From Russula earlei (lineage: Eukaryota; Basidiomycota; Agaricomycetes; Russulales; Russulaceae), in contig JAGFNK010000070.1 of the NCBI GenBank assembly GCA_025769875.1, positions 1 through 64,000 of the forward strand: a DNA stretch of 64,000 bases, given 5' to 3'. Below the pieces are notes generated by a model. It did no database searches. It was not told the origin of the DNA and saw nothing but the letters and a program-made list of their open reading frames with translations. The position numbers and the translations under genes were made by a program. Within the stretch, counting starts at the first letter, position 1. Each line of letters begins with the position of its first letter. Positions 23,122-34,511 of the stretch are shown here, piece by piece.

Positions 23122-24206
23122 ATGATTTTATATTTTACAGGTTATGCCCTTTATGGCTTCCAGGCCATACTGTCAATACTCAAACCCCATTCTCCTCCTA
23201 TTCCATATCACACCTCTGCCCTCACTGGTCTTGCCTGGGTCCATGAACTACTCACCGGCCACCCAGAACACATCCGGAATGAACTTGGGGTCCATAAACA
23301 TGTGTTTCACAAGCTCCAGCAGACTCTCCACAACTTTGGTGTTGCGTCATCTCGGCATGTCCGAATTGAAGAACAGGTTGCCATATTTCTCTATGCCGCT
23401 TCCACCAGGCTGTCAACAACAAATATTGGAGAGCGTTTTCAGCAGTCACCAAGCACGGTCTCAAAGTACATATCCCATGGTTTCCTTCTATATATCTTCT
23501 GATGGATATCCAGATATTTTAAAAAGATACTTGGAGTTCTCGCAACCCCCCCTTTCTACACCACCTTTGTACAGCTTCCTGATGCCGATTCCCCTCCTCA
23601 CTCCTTTATCCAAGGGAATCCCAAATTTTTTCCCTTTTTTAAGGATGCCCTGGGTGCTATCAATGGCACCCACATCAGTTGTTACTCCACTGCCACAGAG
23701 TGTGATGCAACAAGAGACCGCAATGGCATTCTCTCACAGAACTGCCTTGCTGCTTGTTCATTTGACCTCCGCTTCACATATCTTTTGACTGGTTGGGAGG
23801 GCTCCACCACCGACTCAACTCTTTTCCATGATGCCCATCATTCCAATTTCCCCATCCCAAGAGGGAAATACTATCTCGCTGATGCAGGCTTTGCCTCATC
23901 AAACACACTGCTTGTTCTTTATCGAGGTGTACGATATCATCTATCTGAGTGGGGTCATGCTGGCATATGGCATGTTCTCTCTTTCTTTCCCATCTTCTCA
24001 CTAATTTTTACGCTTGTCCTAGGCCACACACACCCCAGGAATTATTCAATCTGTGCCATGCTCAAGCTTGCAACGTCATAGAGCATATGTTTGAGATTCT
24101 CAAGCGGCGTTTCAAAATCCTTTGGTACCCCCCTGAGTATAACATGGACATTCAAGCACACATCCCATCGGCACTTGCAGCCCTTCACAATTTTATTCGC
24201 CATTAA
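23122..24206 (+). pseudogene. Harbinger DDE transposase, element 2
   Basis: Blocks in order: IPYHTSALTGLAWVHELLTGH, RHVRIEEQVAIFLYA, GERFQQSPSTVSKY, an intron near 23,468-23,512, AINGTHIS, FTYLLTGWEGS, PRGKYYLADAGFAS, YRGVRYHLSEWG, an intron near 23,950-24,022, and NVIEHMFEILKRRF. The D of ADAGF and the E of VIEH are present, but the first acid (expected Asp before GTHI) is Asn, as in element 1. The C-terminus ends FIRH-stop where element 1 continues FIREYDPREI. There are fewer stops than in element 1, but loss of a catalytic residue would make it inactive. Confidence 0.75.
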
Positions 24207-24511
24207 AATCACAGTGAGATCAATGTATTTGATGACAGGGTAGACCCTCAGATGGGTCATCATGAAGCGGCTGGTGAACTGGGAAGAGGGGTAGTGACAT
24301 GCTATGAGAGGGAGCAAGCAAATATCAGGCGAGACAGGATTGCAGGTGAGATGTGGGAGCAGTATCAGAAAACACTTGAGGATCGCGCAGCAGGTATTTA
24401 GTTCAGACACAGATCCACATGTTTTCAGAAAATGAAAGAACACTTCATGGCATTCAACAAATTACTGATACATGCGTGTGATGGGTGACTACTGTAGAAG
24501 TACAACTACAG

Positions 24512-25849
24512 TCAGGACATCCTGGCCTTCTCCAATAGATCCTTGATGTAGTTGCGTGCAATCTCGTGCTGACAACGCTGACCCATTAGTCATAAGCACA
24601 ATATAACTGTCTATGCACACGATGTCACAAGATCCCAAGATATTGATCACAGGGACAACATCATCCATGGAGAGCCATTCACCATTCAGTTCAATATCCT
24701 TGGTAAGATATTGAATTGCCAGTGACCAACGGGTGGTCTCAGGAAGTGCTGAGATAGTTATGATGTCATTTGAAGGTGGCATATGCATGGCCGGAGGTGG
24801 GGCTGGGGCTGGGTTTGAGGGGAGTGCCAGCGGCATTGGGAGTGGGGGGAGTGCCAGGGACATTGGGGGTGGGGACAAAGCAATGAATGCATGCATGGTT
24901 GAGTTGAAGTTATCGGCAAACCTCTCCATGGTTGACTGCATGCCATGGACAGCAACTGCCGTGGAATCAGACTTGAGTTTTTTGGTAAATGAGGAAGATG
25001 TTTCAGAGGCGACATCCTTGACCTGAGATACTTTGCATTTGGAATGAAGGACACTGGATGAGGAGGAAGAGCGATCTGGCGCCAGAGATGACAAGGAGTC
25101 CCCACTTTGACATTCAAACAAATTGGGATTGGGGGACAGCGACGCAGATGACTGAGGGGGAGTAAAATGGGCTGTCGACTGCATGCCCCGATATGAATGT
25201 TGGCCTCTTGCACTTGATGGCATCAGAGATTTCATGATGCTGCGATGCGGCCAGCCTTTATCCCTGTACTTCTTGTATTCTTGATTATTCTACTAATGAT
25301 CAGATGGCATTGACAAATTAGATGTTATGTATGCACCTTGACTAGATCACTCCACACCAATTCCATTTCAGGTGGAACAACAATTCCATTCTCATTGGTC
25401 CATAGGTGCCCAACCCCGGACTCATTCCTGAGAGCAATGATTAGCAAGTGCTCCTTCTTCATCTAGTAGTAGACGATGTTAGCTGCGTGATATGGCAAAG
25501 CAAAAAAATTTCATACCCTTTGCCATTTTGATTTGCACATAGGTCCAGTCTTGATAGGACCCTTCTCATGCATGGGCTTAATAGAATTGGCTGCTTGGTT
25601 GAAGGTAAGGTCCTTGAACATGGCGTTGGAGGTCATGTTTCCTTCTTGTTTCTGCTCAACAAGGAACAGTAGAAATGCAGCTTCCTCTTCAGTTGTCCAT
25701 ATAGCCTTGTTACTTTCTGAGATTAGACTTCCTTCCATGGAATCTGGACTTATTGATGAGCGGGTCTGCATCATATGGGGTGGTGGAGGTGGGGGTAGAA
25801 AGATTGACGCGCCAATCATTCCCGAGCCCAAGTCATTACACGACATCAC
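24512..25849 (-). pseudogene. Harbinger-associated Myb/SANT-like protein, element 2
   Basis: Minus-strand first exon 25849-25511 has MMQTRSS, IWTTEEEAAFLLFLVE, a P-M-H-E-K-G-P-I-K-T-G motif and CKSKWQRV, paralleling the element 1 protein. After an intron-containing stretch, the 25235-24580 part is Ser-rich, then Pro/Ala-rich (PLPMPLALP repeats), then has the shared TRWSLAIQYLTKDIEL...W-L-S-M-D-D-V-V-P segment. The conserved end (QHEIARNYIKDLLEKA) lies one frame away, because GGG at 24582-24584 (CCC on plus) appears to carry one base too many. Whether that is decay or a sequencing error is unclear. Confidence 0.6.
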
Positions 25850-26249
25850 ATATGCAAATATGTGAATTACAGTTAACAGACAAAAACAACTGATATTAGT
25901 TAATCATATGACATGTCACTGTCATCACACCTGTCACTCCTGTCACTCCCGGCTAATCCCAAAATTCAAGTTCCAAGTTCAAGTTTCAAGAAATCTCGGT
26001 TGCTGTATGGGGCCTCAGTTGCTGTAAGGGGCCTGAGCCATTATCTTATCTAGCATAAGCATAACATACTCTCATGCACAAACATGCACACATGTTCACT
26101 CAAAAATCCAATATTCTTCCCATAACCCCTTGAATAAACTATACTGTCACCAACCCACCAACCATGCAGCTTACTTAAGGTACCTAGCACTCGGTCAGAA
26201 TTTGTAGACACATTGAAAATGATGATCTTGATTTCTTTCAAATGGGGGG

Positions 26250-26594
26250 TGAAAGTAGTGATTATTGCCATTTTCAGCACACTTGATGCAGCACTTGAAA
26301 CCATAAATTCAGCACAAAAACATCCTTCAACATGCAAGGCAAATATCTCCCTCATTTCAGCTTGAATTTTAATAGAACTTATATCCCCTGAATCGCCTCA
26401 ATGAGGGCTATCTAGCCCCATCATTTTCATGAGATTTGAGCAAGAATTGGTGAAGCTAGACTCAGGCAGCCTGCACATGTATATTACACACATTACAACT
26501 GAAATTGGTCATCTATCTTTTCTTATTTTTTCCTCAAAGTGCACCCATAGGCTGTGTTGAGGCAGCCCAATTGTGTTTTTGACCCAAGAGTTAT
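26250..26594 (+). repeat. Inverted repeat, left copy (partner 33138-33465)
   Basis: Sequence from ttattgccattttca through to gacccaagagtta is found in inverse orientation at about 33138-33465 with moderate divergence (for example agggctatctagcccca and cacccataggctgtgttgaggcagccca). It lies just inside the pogo left end but extends beyond its terminal repeat, and its partner is internal, so it may mark a second truncated pogo end or another element. Confidence 0.6.
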
Positions 26595-26599
26595 CATGT

Positions 26600-27639
26600 G
26601 CATGCAAATTACATCCTTGAGTTGTAACCCGGTCATCTCCATTTTTGCCACATCCTGAGTCCTCTTACTGCTTCTCTCCATTCACTGGTTTGCCCCTTAT
26701 CCTCTCATGGGCTCAAAGCAACATGCTGCTATGCAATTGCCTCGCACAAAGCATAATACAGGCAAAAGAAAATGTTACAACATTTTCCTTTTACATTTAC
26801 CTCGTGCCTTCTGCTATGGACTGCTTGCCTTCATACGTCCCTTTACTTACTGGTCTCATGATCCCTTATGTCTTGTGATCTCTTTTTGTGTTATCATGTG
26901 ATCCATACACGTCCAGGTAACACTGGATGGCTGTTACTTTCCCTTTGTTTGGTTCTCTTTCCTTTTATACTTACTTCACAAGTTTGACTGTGCAATGCTG
27001 CACACTTACTGTGCAGCACAGTCACTTGGTTCTGACTCATTCATGGCCTCATTTCTATGACTCCTACTTATTATGACTCCTACTATACTAGTAGCACAGT
27101 CAAAGTGCAGCTACTGCTGCATTTCTCCTGTATATATAAGCTCAGTACTTTGTGACCAAAGCCCTAAGCTTGGTCTCTTGTAGAATCCAACCTACTCTTG
27201 TCCAAACATATTTGCCTGCAACCCACACAACTCCTAATCCTCAAACCACATCCACCTCTCCATTTCATCAACTCTTCACACACACACACCATCCACCACC
27301 TACTCTTCGCCTCTCCCTTCATCCCCTAAGAGTTTCTCTTCACTCTACTGAGAAGAGCTCTCCTCCTTCAAGACATACCTTCCTCTCTCTGCATGTTCAA
27401 GGTCTACAATGGACTTGAACACATATAGCTAGCGGAACCAGCCCTAGTCTATCCCATTACAAACTTACCCTAGCTTCTCAACAGACCGAGTCATACTGGG
27501 AAGGGTCTATTGGCCATAACCTGTTGAGCATAAAACACTTCGACTGCTGCAGGGATCCTTACTCATTACAATGGGAACCAGCCCATTTCTCAAAACACAC
27601 TTTACTATCAACTCAACTTCAGGCTTGAGAACTGGCACA
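26600..27639. other. Non-coding region before the SAM-like gene remnant
   Basis: Contains a good TATATATAA at about 27,130-27,139 followed by CT- and CCA-rich sequence, which looks like a promoter and leader, or part of an undiagnosed LTR. I could not find a matching second LTR or TSD. Confidence 0.35.
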
Positions 27640-29187
27640 GCTCGTTACCATGACAGAAAATGTGCCAAACCAAAAACTGACGACATTGAAAGTGAAGACT
27701 CCTTCACCACCACTCCCACTCAGCCAAAGTGCCAACCATGAGCATGACCTCTCACCAAGGCTTCTAAGGCATCCTAACACCTATTCATGAGGAAGATGGG
27801 GCTTGTGTCGATGTAGAAGCTGTGGATGTCAGTCTCCATGACATCACATATTCTCTCATGAAGGCAGACAAATTCAACCACACTTTTGACTTGAAGGATC
27901 CTATAGAGGAAGGGAGCAATGCTTCACTCAAAGAAGAAGGTACAAGGGCCATTTTTTTCTTGCCAAGGATCATCAAATGACAACTTTTTTTGTTTGCTAT
28001 CAGTGACCCCAGATAATTCCCCAGCAATTCCTCTCACATTCAATATCCCATTCAAAAATGCCTCTCAAGAACTCATTGTCAACTCTGACATTGCATTTAC
28101 AACACTCCTCATTGACATCACTGCCAAAATGGAGACCAGTGTCTTTTGTCTCTCCCAGATTGGATATATCCTTCCTTGGATGGTGCCCAAGACAGGCAAG
28201 CCTGTTGTGAAGATGCTTGAAAATGAAGATTGCTTTTGAAAGCTGATTGAACATGTATGGAATCACATTGATGAACAAAAGGCAAAAAACTGTGGAAAGG
28301 CCTACTGTTCACATCTGCATCTGACACATTTTTGACCAAAGGCCCCTGGAAAAAAAGAAGTCATCCTCACTACCCACAACCTCACACCCACCTTTGGATC
28401 ACCATGCCCCCTGGCAAGACCAAGAGACTGAGCTTTTAGCACTCTTGGAAAAGAAATACATGTGTGAAGAGCACAACAAGCCATGCTACATGCAAATGAC
28501 TGGCGCACACTACCAGTACACAATGGAGGATCTGACTGTTTGGGCTGCCTTGTTGGTACATACCATAGCCAATTTTTTTTGGATGCTCAATCCTAATGTT
28601 AGCAGGCACGATGCCTTGCAACAATTGATACTCCCCCAGACAAGCTGAATCTTGCAGACAAATGCCTCCAGCAGGCAAGAATAAAAAAACATGAGACATC
28701 ACAACCACCACCTGCTGATTCATTCACCACTGGGCCAAACCCAAGCCATGCAGTTGCCAGAACATCCTCCAACCCACCTGGATGGGCACAAGTCATGATG
28801 ATGATGCTTGGGGGAGCCTTTGCCAATGCTGGTTCAAACCCTTATTGCCTTCCTTGTGGTGAACTCTTCCCACCTTCTACTCCACACCCTTGGTCTTCCC
28901 CACTCCCAAAACGGATCACATGTGACAAGGACTACCCTGAACTGAAGGAGTGGCTCCATGCTATTGAGGAGCATCCTGTCTGAAACAATTTTGGAGAAGA
29001 TTTCATGCAGTATGCTGATGTCCTTGTGGATGTCCACAAGCTTTTCACAATTGAAGACATTGTGCCGCTCACTGGCAATGAGCTGGCACAGGTTGGTGGC
29101 ATGGAATTTGGGATGGCCTCACACATCAAACAGTTTGCAAAGGAGGATGCATTGGTTTTAGAGAAGAACAAGAAGGCATGTTTCTAG
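27640..29187 (+). pseudogene. Remnant of a basidiomycete repeat-associated protein with a SAM-like C-terminus
   Basis: Fragments in several plus frames, in order: NSDIAFTTLLIDITAKMETSV with LSQIGYILPWM (28,075-28,190), an E-L-L-A-L-L-E-K-K-Y-M-C-E-E-H motif (28,430-28,480), a Pro-rich stretch, and a C-terminal segment (28,940-29,187) with EWLHAIEEHPV then YADVLVDVHKLFTIED and MEFGMASHIKQFAKEDA. The last part has the look of a SAM-type helical bundle. I recall proteins with this layout as a repeated, uncharacterised family in Agaricomycetes; that is memory, not a search. Stops and frame changes make it a pseudogene. It lies inside the pogo element upstream of the transposase, so it could be cargo. 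Confidence 0.45.
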
Positions 29188-29237
29188 GTAGAGTATCTCA
29201 TATTAGACTTGGATTGACGCATCATATGTACCATAGC

Positions 29238-29841
29238 TGTTGTGATCTACCCCTCTTTCGGTTTGTCCCTAAATCTACTCCTTATTGTTCCTTACTTTCA
29301 CCCCCATCCCCTTGGTTACGGTTTCATCCCTTGATGCTGATAGCCCTTATTGTTTCACTCATTGTGTTTCATCTATTGTTTCATCTATTGTTGAGTCTCT
29401 TTTGCTATTGGCTCACTCTTTATCTATTGTTCCACATATAGTACTGTACAGCCTCACTACATACAGTATTTAAGCGCCTGTAGAAGCTGGGGAATACCCC
29501 AAGCTTAGCTTTGTCCCATTTCCTGTCACATCCCTTGCCCTGTACACTCTCTCAATCACAACTTGCTTGTGCTGGCTTACATCCTGCTTGACTTGAGCAC
29601 ACTTCAGGGAACTCTTGTGTTCCTCTCTCCTCTGCCTCTCTCTCATCATCCTCCTCTTCTGTGAAACCAGAAGATCGACTCTGTCTGCAGACTGAGTCAT
29701 TGTCTGACTCAGCCTTGAGACGCTAAACCTTTGATCCGGTCTCCTAGAGCCGGCCCCACTGAACCCCTTGAACCAAGTCACAGGGACTTGGCCCCCATTT
29801 GAACCTTGAGCTAACGCTCTTACGGCTGCAATGCTGTAACA
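29238..29841 (+). repeat. Solo LTR, family C, copy 2
   Basis: 604 bp, ends TGTTGTGATC and GCTGTAACA. Perfect 5-bp duplication ATAGC at 29233-29237 and 29842-29846. A TATTTAAG motif near 29,466 supports plus orientation. It inserted just downstream of the SAM-like remnant, inside the pogo element. Confidence 0.93.
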
Positions 29842-29846
29842 ATAGC

Positions 29847-30622
29847 TAAATCTGGAGCAATTACATAAAGTTCTATTGGAGCGTCATGTTGCAGCGAAGG
29901 GGCAAGGAGGCATGCCAAGCCATGAGGCATGCATGGAGGGCATGGTCAACCATGAGGTGATGGGACCTGTTCATTATACATGTAATTTAGCTGGTAATCC
30001 AGAATATTCCTACCTTACAGTGTTAGGTGGGCCAACATGCCAACATGAGAATGTTAAAGAGATTGGCTTGTCCTCACCTCTCTCTCAGCCTCTTTATTCC
30101 ACCAATTGCTCTTTACCAAGTCACTCTCTCACCACGCATTGTTCACTCCTTTCATCATCCCTGTGCCCTTGAAGGATGACTTGAAAAGCAGAGGTTCAGC
30201 TCTGCCTTTCCTCAGCTCTTCCAAGCTCTGACATTCATCACCCATCCTTGCTTCAGTGTAGTATGCATCAATCTATCCCTGCACCCTATTCTCCAGCTCC
30301 TCTGTTCAGCTATGAATGCATCATCATCCCTATCCTCCAGCTCCTCTGTTGTTCAGCTATGAGTGCATCATCATCCCTATCCTTTCCTTTCATCATGCTC
30401 TCACTAACTATCAACACTTTGTCATTCAAGATATGCTAATTGGCTGGCCTTGCATTCACACATTGCAGGCCACATGCTTGCTCTGTCTTTTTCATCCTAC
30501 CTCACCACCTAGCCACCAATCGCCACCCAGCTCTGCCGCCATACACAAGGGTTCACTGCCCAATCACCTTGTGGATTCTCATTCCATGCACAATCCTGAT
30601 TGCTGCCTTGACACCTCATGTT
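29847..30622. other. Non-coding stretch with a short tandem repeat
   Basis: Continuation of the pogo interior between two solo LTRs. At about 30,289-30,390 a 45-48 bp unit (ctccagctcctctgtt...cagctatga.tgcatcatcatccctatc) is repeated about 2.3 times. No coding signal. Confidence 0.5.
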
Positions 30623-30627
30623 GTCAC

Positions 30628-31589
30628 TGTCATGAACCATTCTCTGGAGAGGGCCCTTGAAGGACCCTTCCTTATGAGAGGAAAGCCAGCCTCTATGGTG
30701 TCACCCTGTTCACACAAGCAAAAGGGGTGAGTAGAGGTGTCCACAATATCGTGCACACATTGTTGCGCAAGCGATTCTCAGCACAATCGACATACAGCAT
30801 GCCTCACTTAATGGCAACCCTTCTAGCAATAAAGGACAGTATTAGGGCCTTCCTAAGGACCCTTCAGGACGACTCTAGGTGCTCCAAAATAGGCACTAAC
30901 CTAGTATCAAGGACCCTACAATGTGTTATTAGACTAACTCTAATAACTATAGAATGAACTATAAGGCAATACTAAGGACCTTAATAGAAGTATTAGGGTC
31001 AACTCTAAGGACCCTAATAGAACTATATAAGGGCCTTATAAGATAACACTATTCCCTAAAGCAAACTACAAGTCCTCAAACGACTGGCCCTAAACTAACT
31101 AACAGAAAATGAATCAGGTGCTTGCACATGTACTAAAGCAGTGAACACGTGGACAGTGAAGGCTCTTACTCATCAAGAGAAGCCTTCTTACTCAGCAGCT
31201 TACTCAGCATGACTGAGCATGCTCAGTAAGTGCACTCCAACTTCTTACTCATCACACTATTGTGCTTGATAACAAGGTTATGACTTGTTCCCTATTTAGC
31301 AGTTCTCTTGTAGTATATAAATGCTCAATAAAGTAATGGACAGTCCTCAGACTGTCCATTTGTTTACGGCACTCTCTATCCCTGGGATACTCCTTAAGGA
31401 CTGTCCCCTTGTGACCATTCTGACCTCTTCCCTGCATACCTGCTTGACTCTACCAGTAACTATACCTCTCTGGTATTTGTTACTGCTTTGGACTCTACTC
31501 CTTGCCCATGCCGTCTTGGACATCTATTGACTTGTCTTTGAGCTTACTCCTCGCTCTTGAACTAGATAGTTCAACAGTGAGTCTTGACA
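30628..31589 (+). repeat. Solo LTR, family A, copy 3
   Basis: 962 bp, ends TGTCATGAACC and GTCTTGACA. Perfect duplication GTCAC at 30623-30627 and 31590-31594. It contains the same TATATAA/AATAAA pair and a near-copy of the hairpin seen in copy 1. Confidence 0.95.
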
Positions 31590-31918
31590 GTCACTTCATC
31601 TCTTGTGATCTCAACTCCCCTTTCATGCCTGCCTCCCTTTGTTCTCCACCTCTGTAGTCATTTGAATATAAACATAGTTAGCCACTCTTTGGAATAAAAT
31701 TTTATTCCCCTCTAATTATCTGACTGCCTCAAGATGTCCAGAATTCTCATCGCATCCATGTTCTCATTCTAAATCTTGCTGGGCATGCTCTTCTCTCCCC
31801 TTGGCTTACTAGCACTCAAAAATGAGAGATCCTCTTCCTCAAATGGCAGTTTTGCAAGTGTCAGGATTACAGACACAGTATTTAGAGCTACAGGAGTCAC
31901 TGACAAAAATGACCCATC
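31590..31918. other. Non-coding stretch inside the pogo element
   Basis: No recognised feature; probably the downstream part of the DDE_3-type element whose transposase remnant follows on the minus strand. Confidence 0.35.
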
Positions 31919-32887
31919 TCAGAGATACCCACATTTATGGAACCAGCTTGCTGCATGATCCACCGTCACAGAGAATGTTGCTTCATATAAAAAGAGCCAC
32001 ACATCGGTATCATTGTTCCCTAAGTCAGTGTGAGCCACACCCCCATTCCAACAAACATAAGCCTTGATCTTTGAGAAAGCAAGTTTGATTGGGTTGAAAT
32101 CAGGAGAATACACTGGCAAATAAAGTAGCTGACACCCCCTTCATCAAATGAGCAGTAGGTTAGCATGAGGAGAATAACACTGCACCTTTCTTCAATCATT
32201 TGGGGTATGTCTGGATTTCGGTGAATGTGGGCATTGTCCATGATCAAGACAGAGTTCTTTCCAGGGAAGGGATTCATTTTTGAAAGAACACCTTGGATGA
32301 AGTCAGCAAATAGTACAGATGTGAAAGAGCCCTCAACCAGCTTGCAATAGATGATGCCATCGAGTGAGAGGGCTGGGAGAAGCGAATATCTGGATATTGG
32401 ATATCACAGTCTGGTGTAAAATTGGATTGCAGGATGCACCTTTTTCCTCGAATGAAGAAGCCCTTCCTAATGGCTGCTTTCCCAGATATCACCCATGCTC
32501 ACCCTCAAATGTCAGTTCAGTGATCAAAGGCACTTTCATCTACAAAAACTGCCTGGTCTGCAGTGTAGATGGTGCCAAAGGTATGCCAATACTGAAGGTG
32601 CAGTCTCTCATTGCGCTCAAGGGCATTCTTGCTCAGCTGTGGCAAGTTAGCAGCACTTGTGAGCTCAAGGTCAAATTACTTACCTTCTTCATCATGAAGC
32701 CACTCCTTCTTAGGGTACACCATATAGTTGACAATGATGCATCCACACCAGTCCTTTCTTTTAGAATATCTTTCAGCTCATCGAGATAAGCATCAGGGGT
32801 ATGGAGGATGGTGCCTTGAAGAAACTGGAAAATGTAAACTGTAGGAAGAACTAGAGAATGTGGGGAACTCACTTGTGCTTCCTGCAT
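31919..32887 (-). pseudogene. DDE_3 (IS630/Tc1-related) transposase remnant
   Basis: On the minus strand, in order: an HTH-like segment (LDELKDILKERTGVDASLST, about 32,790-32,730); VDESAFDH near 32,560 with stops close behind; RKGFFIRGKRC; ALSLDGIIYCKLVEGSFTS in another frame; then KNSVLIMDNAHIH (second catalytic Asp); and YSPDFNPIKLAFSKIKAY. In the family the last motif is normally NPIE, giving the third acid; here it is Lys, explained by GAA-to-AAA at a CpG (cgaa to caaa). Several frameshifts are present. I could not find the terminal repeats. Confidence 0.65.
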
Positions 32888-33137
32888 TGAAAGGATTCGG
32901 TTTGAGGGTTGGAATAAATGGTCTGGGCAATTGGCTGTTCCATGTGTTTTGAAATCAGTAAGGATGTGTTGTATGGTACAACAAGGAACTCTGGTGTGAT
33001 AAGTGATATCACCTGAGACTCAGACTGGAAGACATATGTAGGACAATCCAGCGGGCATCATCAGATAGAAGTCACCCTTGCGGCATAAAGAAAGGAAGTT
33101 TGTGGTGACAGTGACATGTGAAAAGAAAGAGGCCCTA

Positions 33138-33465
33138 ACTCTTGGGTCAAAAACACTATTGGGCTGCCTCAACACAGCCTATGGGTGCACTTTGAGGGAT
33201 AGATGATCAATTTTAGTTGTGATGTGTGTAATATACATGTGCAGGCTGCCTGAGTCCAGCTTCACCAATTCTTGCTCAAATCTCATGAAAATGATGGGGC
33301 TAGATAGCCCTCATTGAGGCAATTCAGGGGATATAAGTTCTATTAAAATCCAAGCAGAAATGAGGGAGATATTTTGCCTTGCATGTTGAAGGGGGTTTTT
33401 GTGCCAAATTTGTGGTTTCAAGCACCGCACCAAGTGCATTGAAAATGGCAATAATGTGAATCCAC
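33138..33465 (-). repeat. Inverted repeat, right copy (partner 26250-26594)
   Basis: Inverse match to 26250-26594 with C/T and G/A differences; similarity ends near 33,465, just before a poly-T tract (about 33,471-33,480), and near 33,138 at taactcttgggtc. It separates the left interior of the pogo element from its transposase gene. Confidence 0.55.
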
Positions 33466-34511
33466 CCATGTTTTTTTTTTGTCAGAATATACCCATTTGA
33501 TGTTTTCCCCTTCCTTGTGTTTTTGGAGAGATGTCACACAAAATGGTAGAGTTCAAGTTGGTGCTTCAAATTGGTATCCTCAGCTAATCACATGTCTCTA
33601 AGCCATCTTCATCCTCTCATTAGCCCCATCACTGTAACACTCTCCCACTCCTGCATTGCAGTGTAATAAACCATTTCATTGATGCCACCCATCCACACAA
33701 AGCAATCATGCCAGACAGATGATGCATATGAGGACCAAATTTAAGGAGCAATCACCAAGTGGCAGGAGGGCCACTTCAAAAGTAGACAAGCAGCTGCAAT
33801 TGCCCACAACATGAGGAGTGTCAAGACATGTACTGCTGATCACTAAGGACTCAGGAGCAGGTGGGCAAGGGTCAGAACAGATGGTATGTGGCATAAACGG
33901 CGTTGAACAGGAGGACGAGCCAAACGACACCAGATGGGGACTGGTATGTGTTGCAGAAGGCAGAGGCGAAGAGTAGAGGCCAGTGCAGCAAGGGGCTTTT
34001 AACAAGGCGGTCGTTGAAGAGTACCTTGAAGACGAGAGAGGACTTTAGACTGAGTGGTCGCAGGGGAGTACCCAGGAAGATGAGAGTATCACAAATGGAC
34101 AGTCTGATGACTGCCATGCTTCATTGGGGCTTATATACAGTGTACAGGATCGATTACAAAGAACTGGAACTATTCTAGACCCTTTGGTACCATCCAATAT
34201 GACTACAGAGGCATAAACTTGCTTGTGTCAAGTTTCAGGCTTACTGAGCGCATTACTGATCATTGTGGAGCGATGACATCATTATGATGTCACTGTGGAG
34301 TGCTTAGTGAGCCTATGAGGTCACTGTGGAGTTGCTCAGTCAGCCATGATGTCATTGGAGCCTTGATGATGTCAGATGAGTTATGCAACAGATTCTAAGA
34401 GTTTGTGCCACTGTTTCAGGTTCTTGGTGGCTGGGTGACCATGTGGCTGCCACGCAATGATTACCCGATTAGGAAATGGGTGCCTGGTCGTGTTATGGTG
34501 CCTTTGCAATA

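Larger units (their letters stand above)
22785..26014. mobile_element. PIF/Harbinger DNA transposon 2
   Basis: 3,230 bp with inverted repeats of about 160 bp (start GGCCCCATACAGCAACC) and a TCA duplication (22782-22784, 26015-26017). The right flank contains a second, near-copy of the terminus (gttgctgtaaggggcctgag just after 26014). The two genes are convergent, transposase on plus and Myb-like on minus, unlike element 1 where both are on plus. Ends of the two elements share the first bases and the attaactaatat block, so they are related subfamilies. Confidence 0.92.

Noticed and set aside
29470..29781. Minus-strand frame of 103 codons
   Set aside because: Lies wholly inside a family C LTR.
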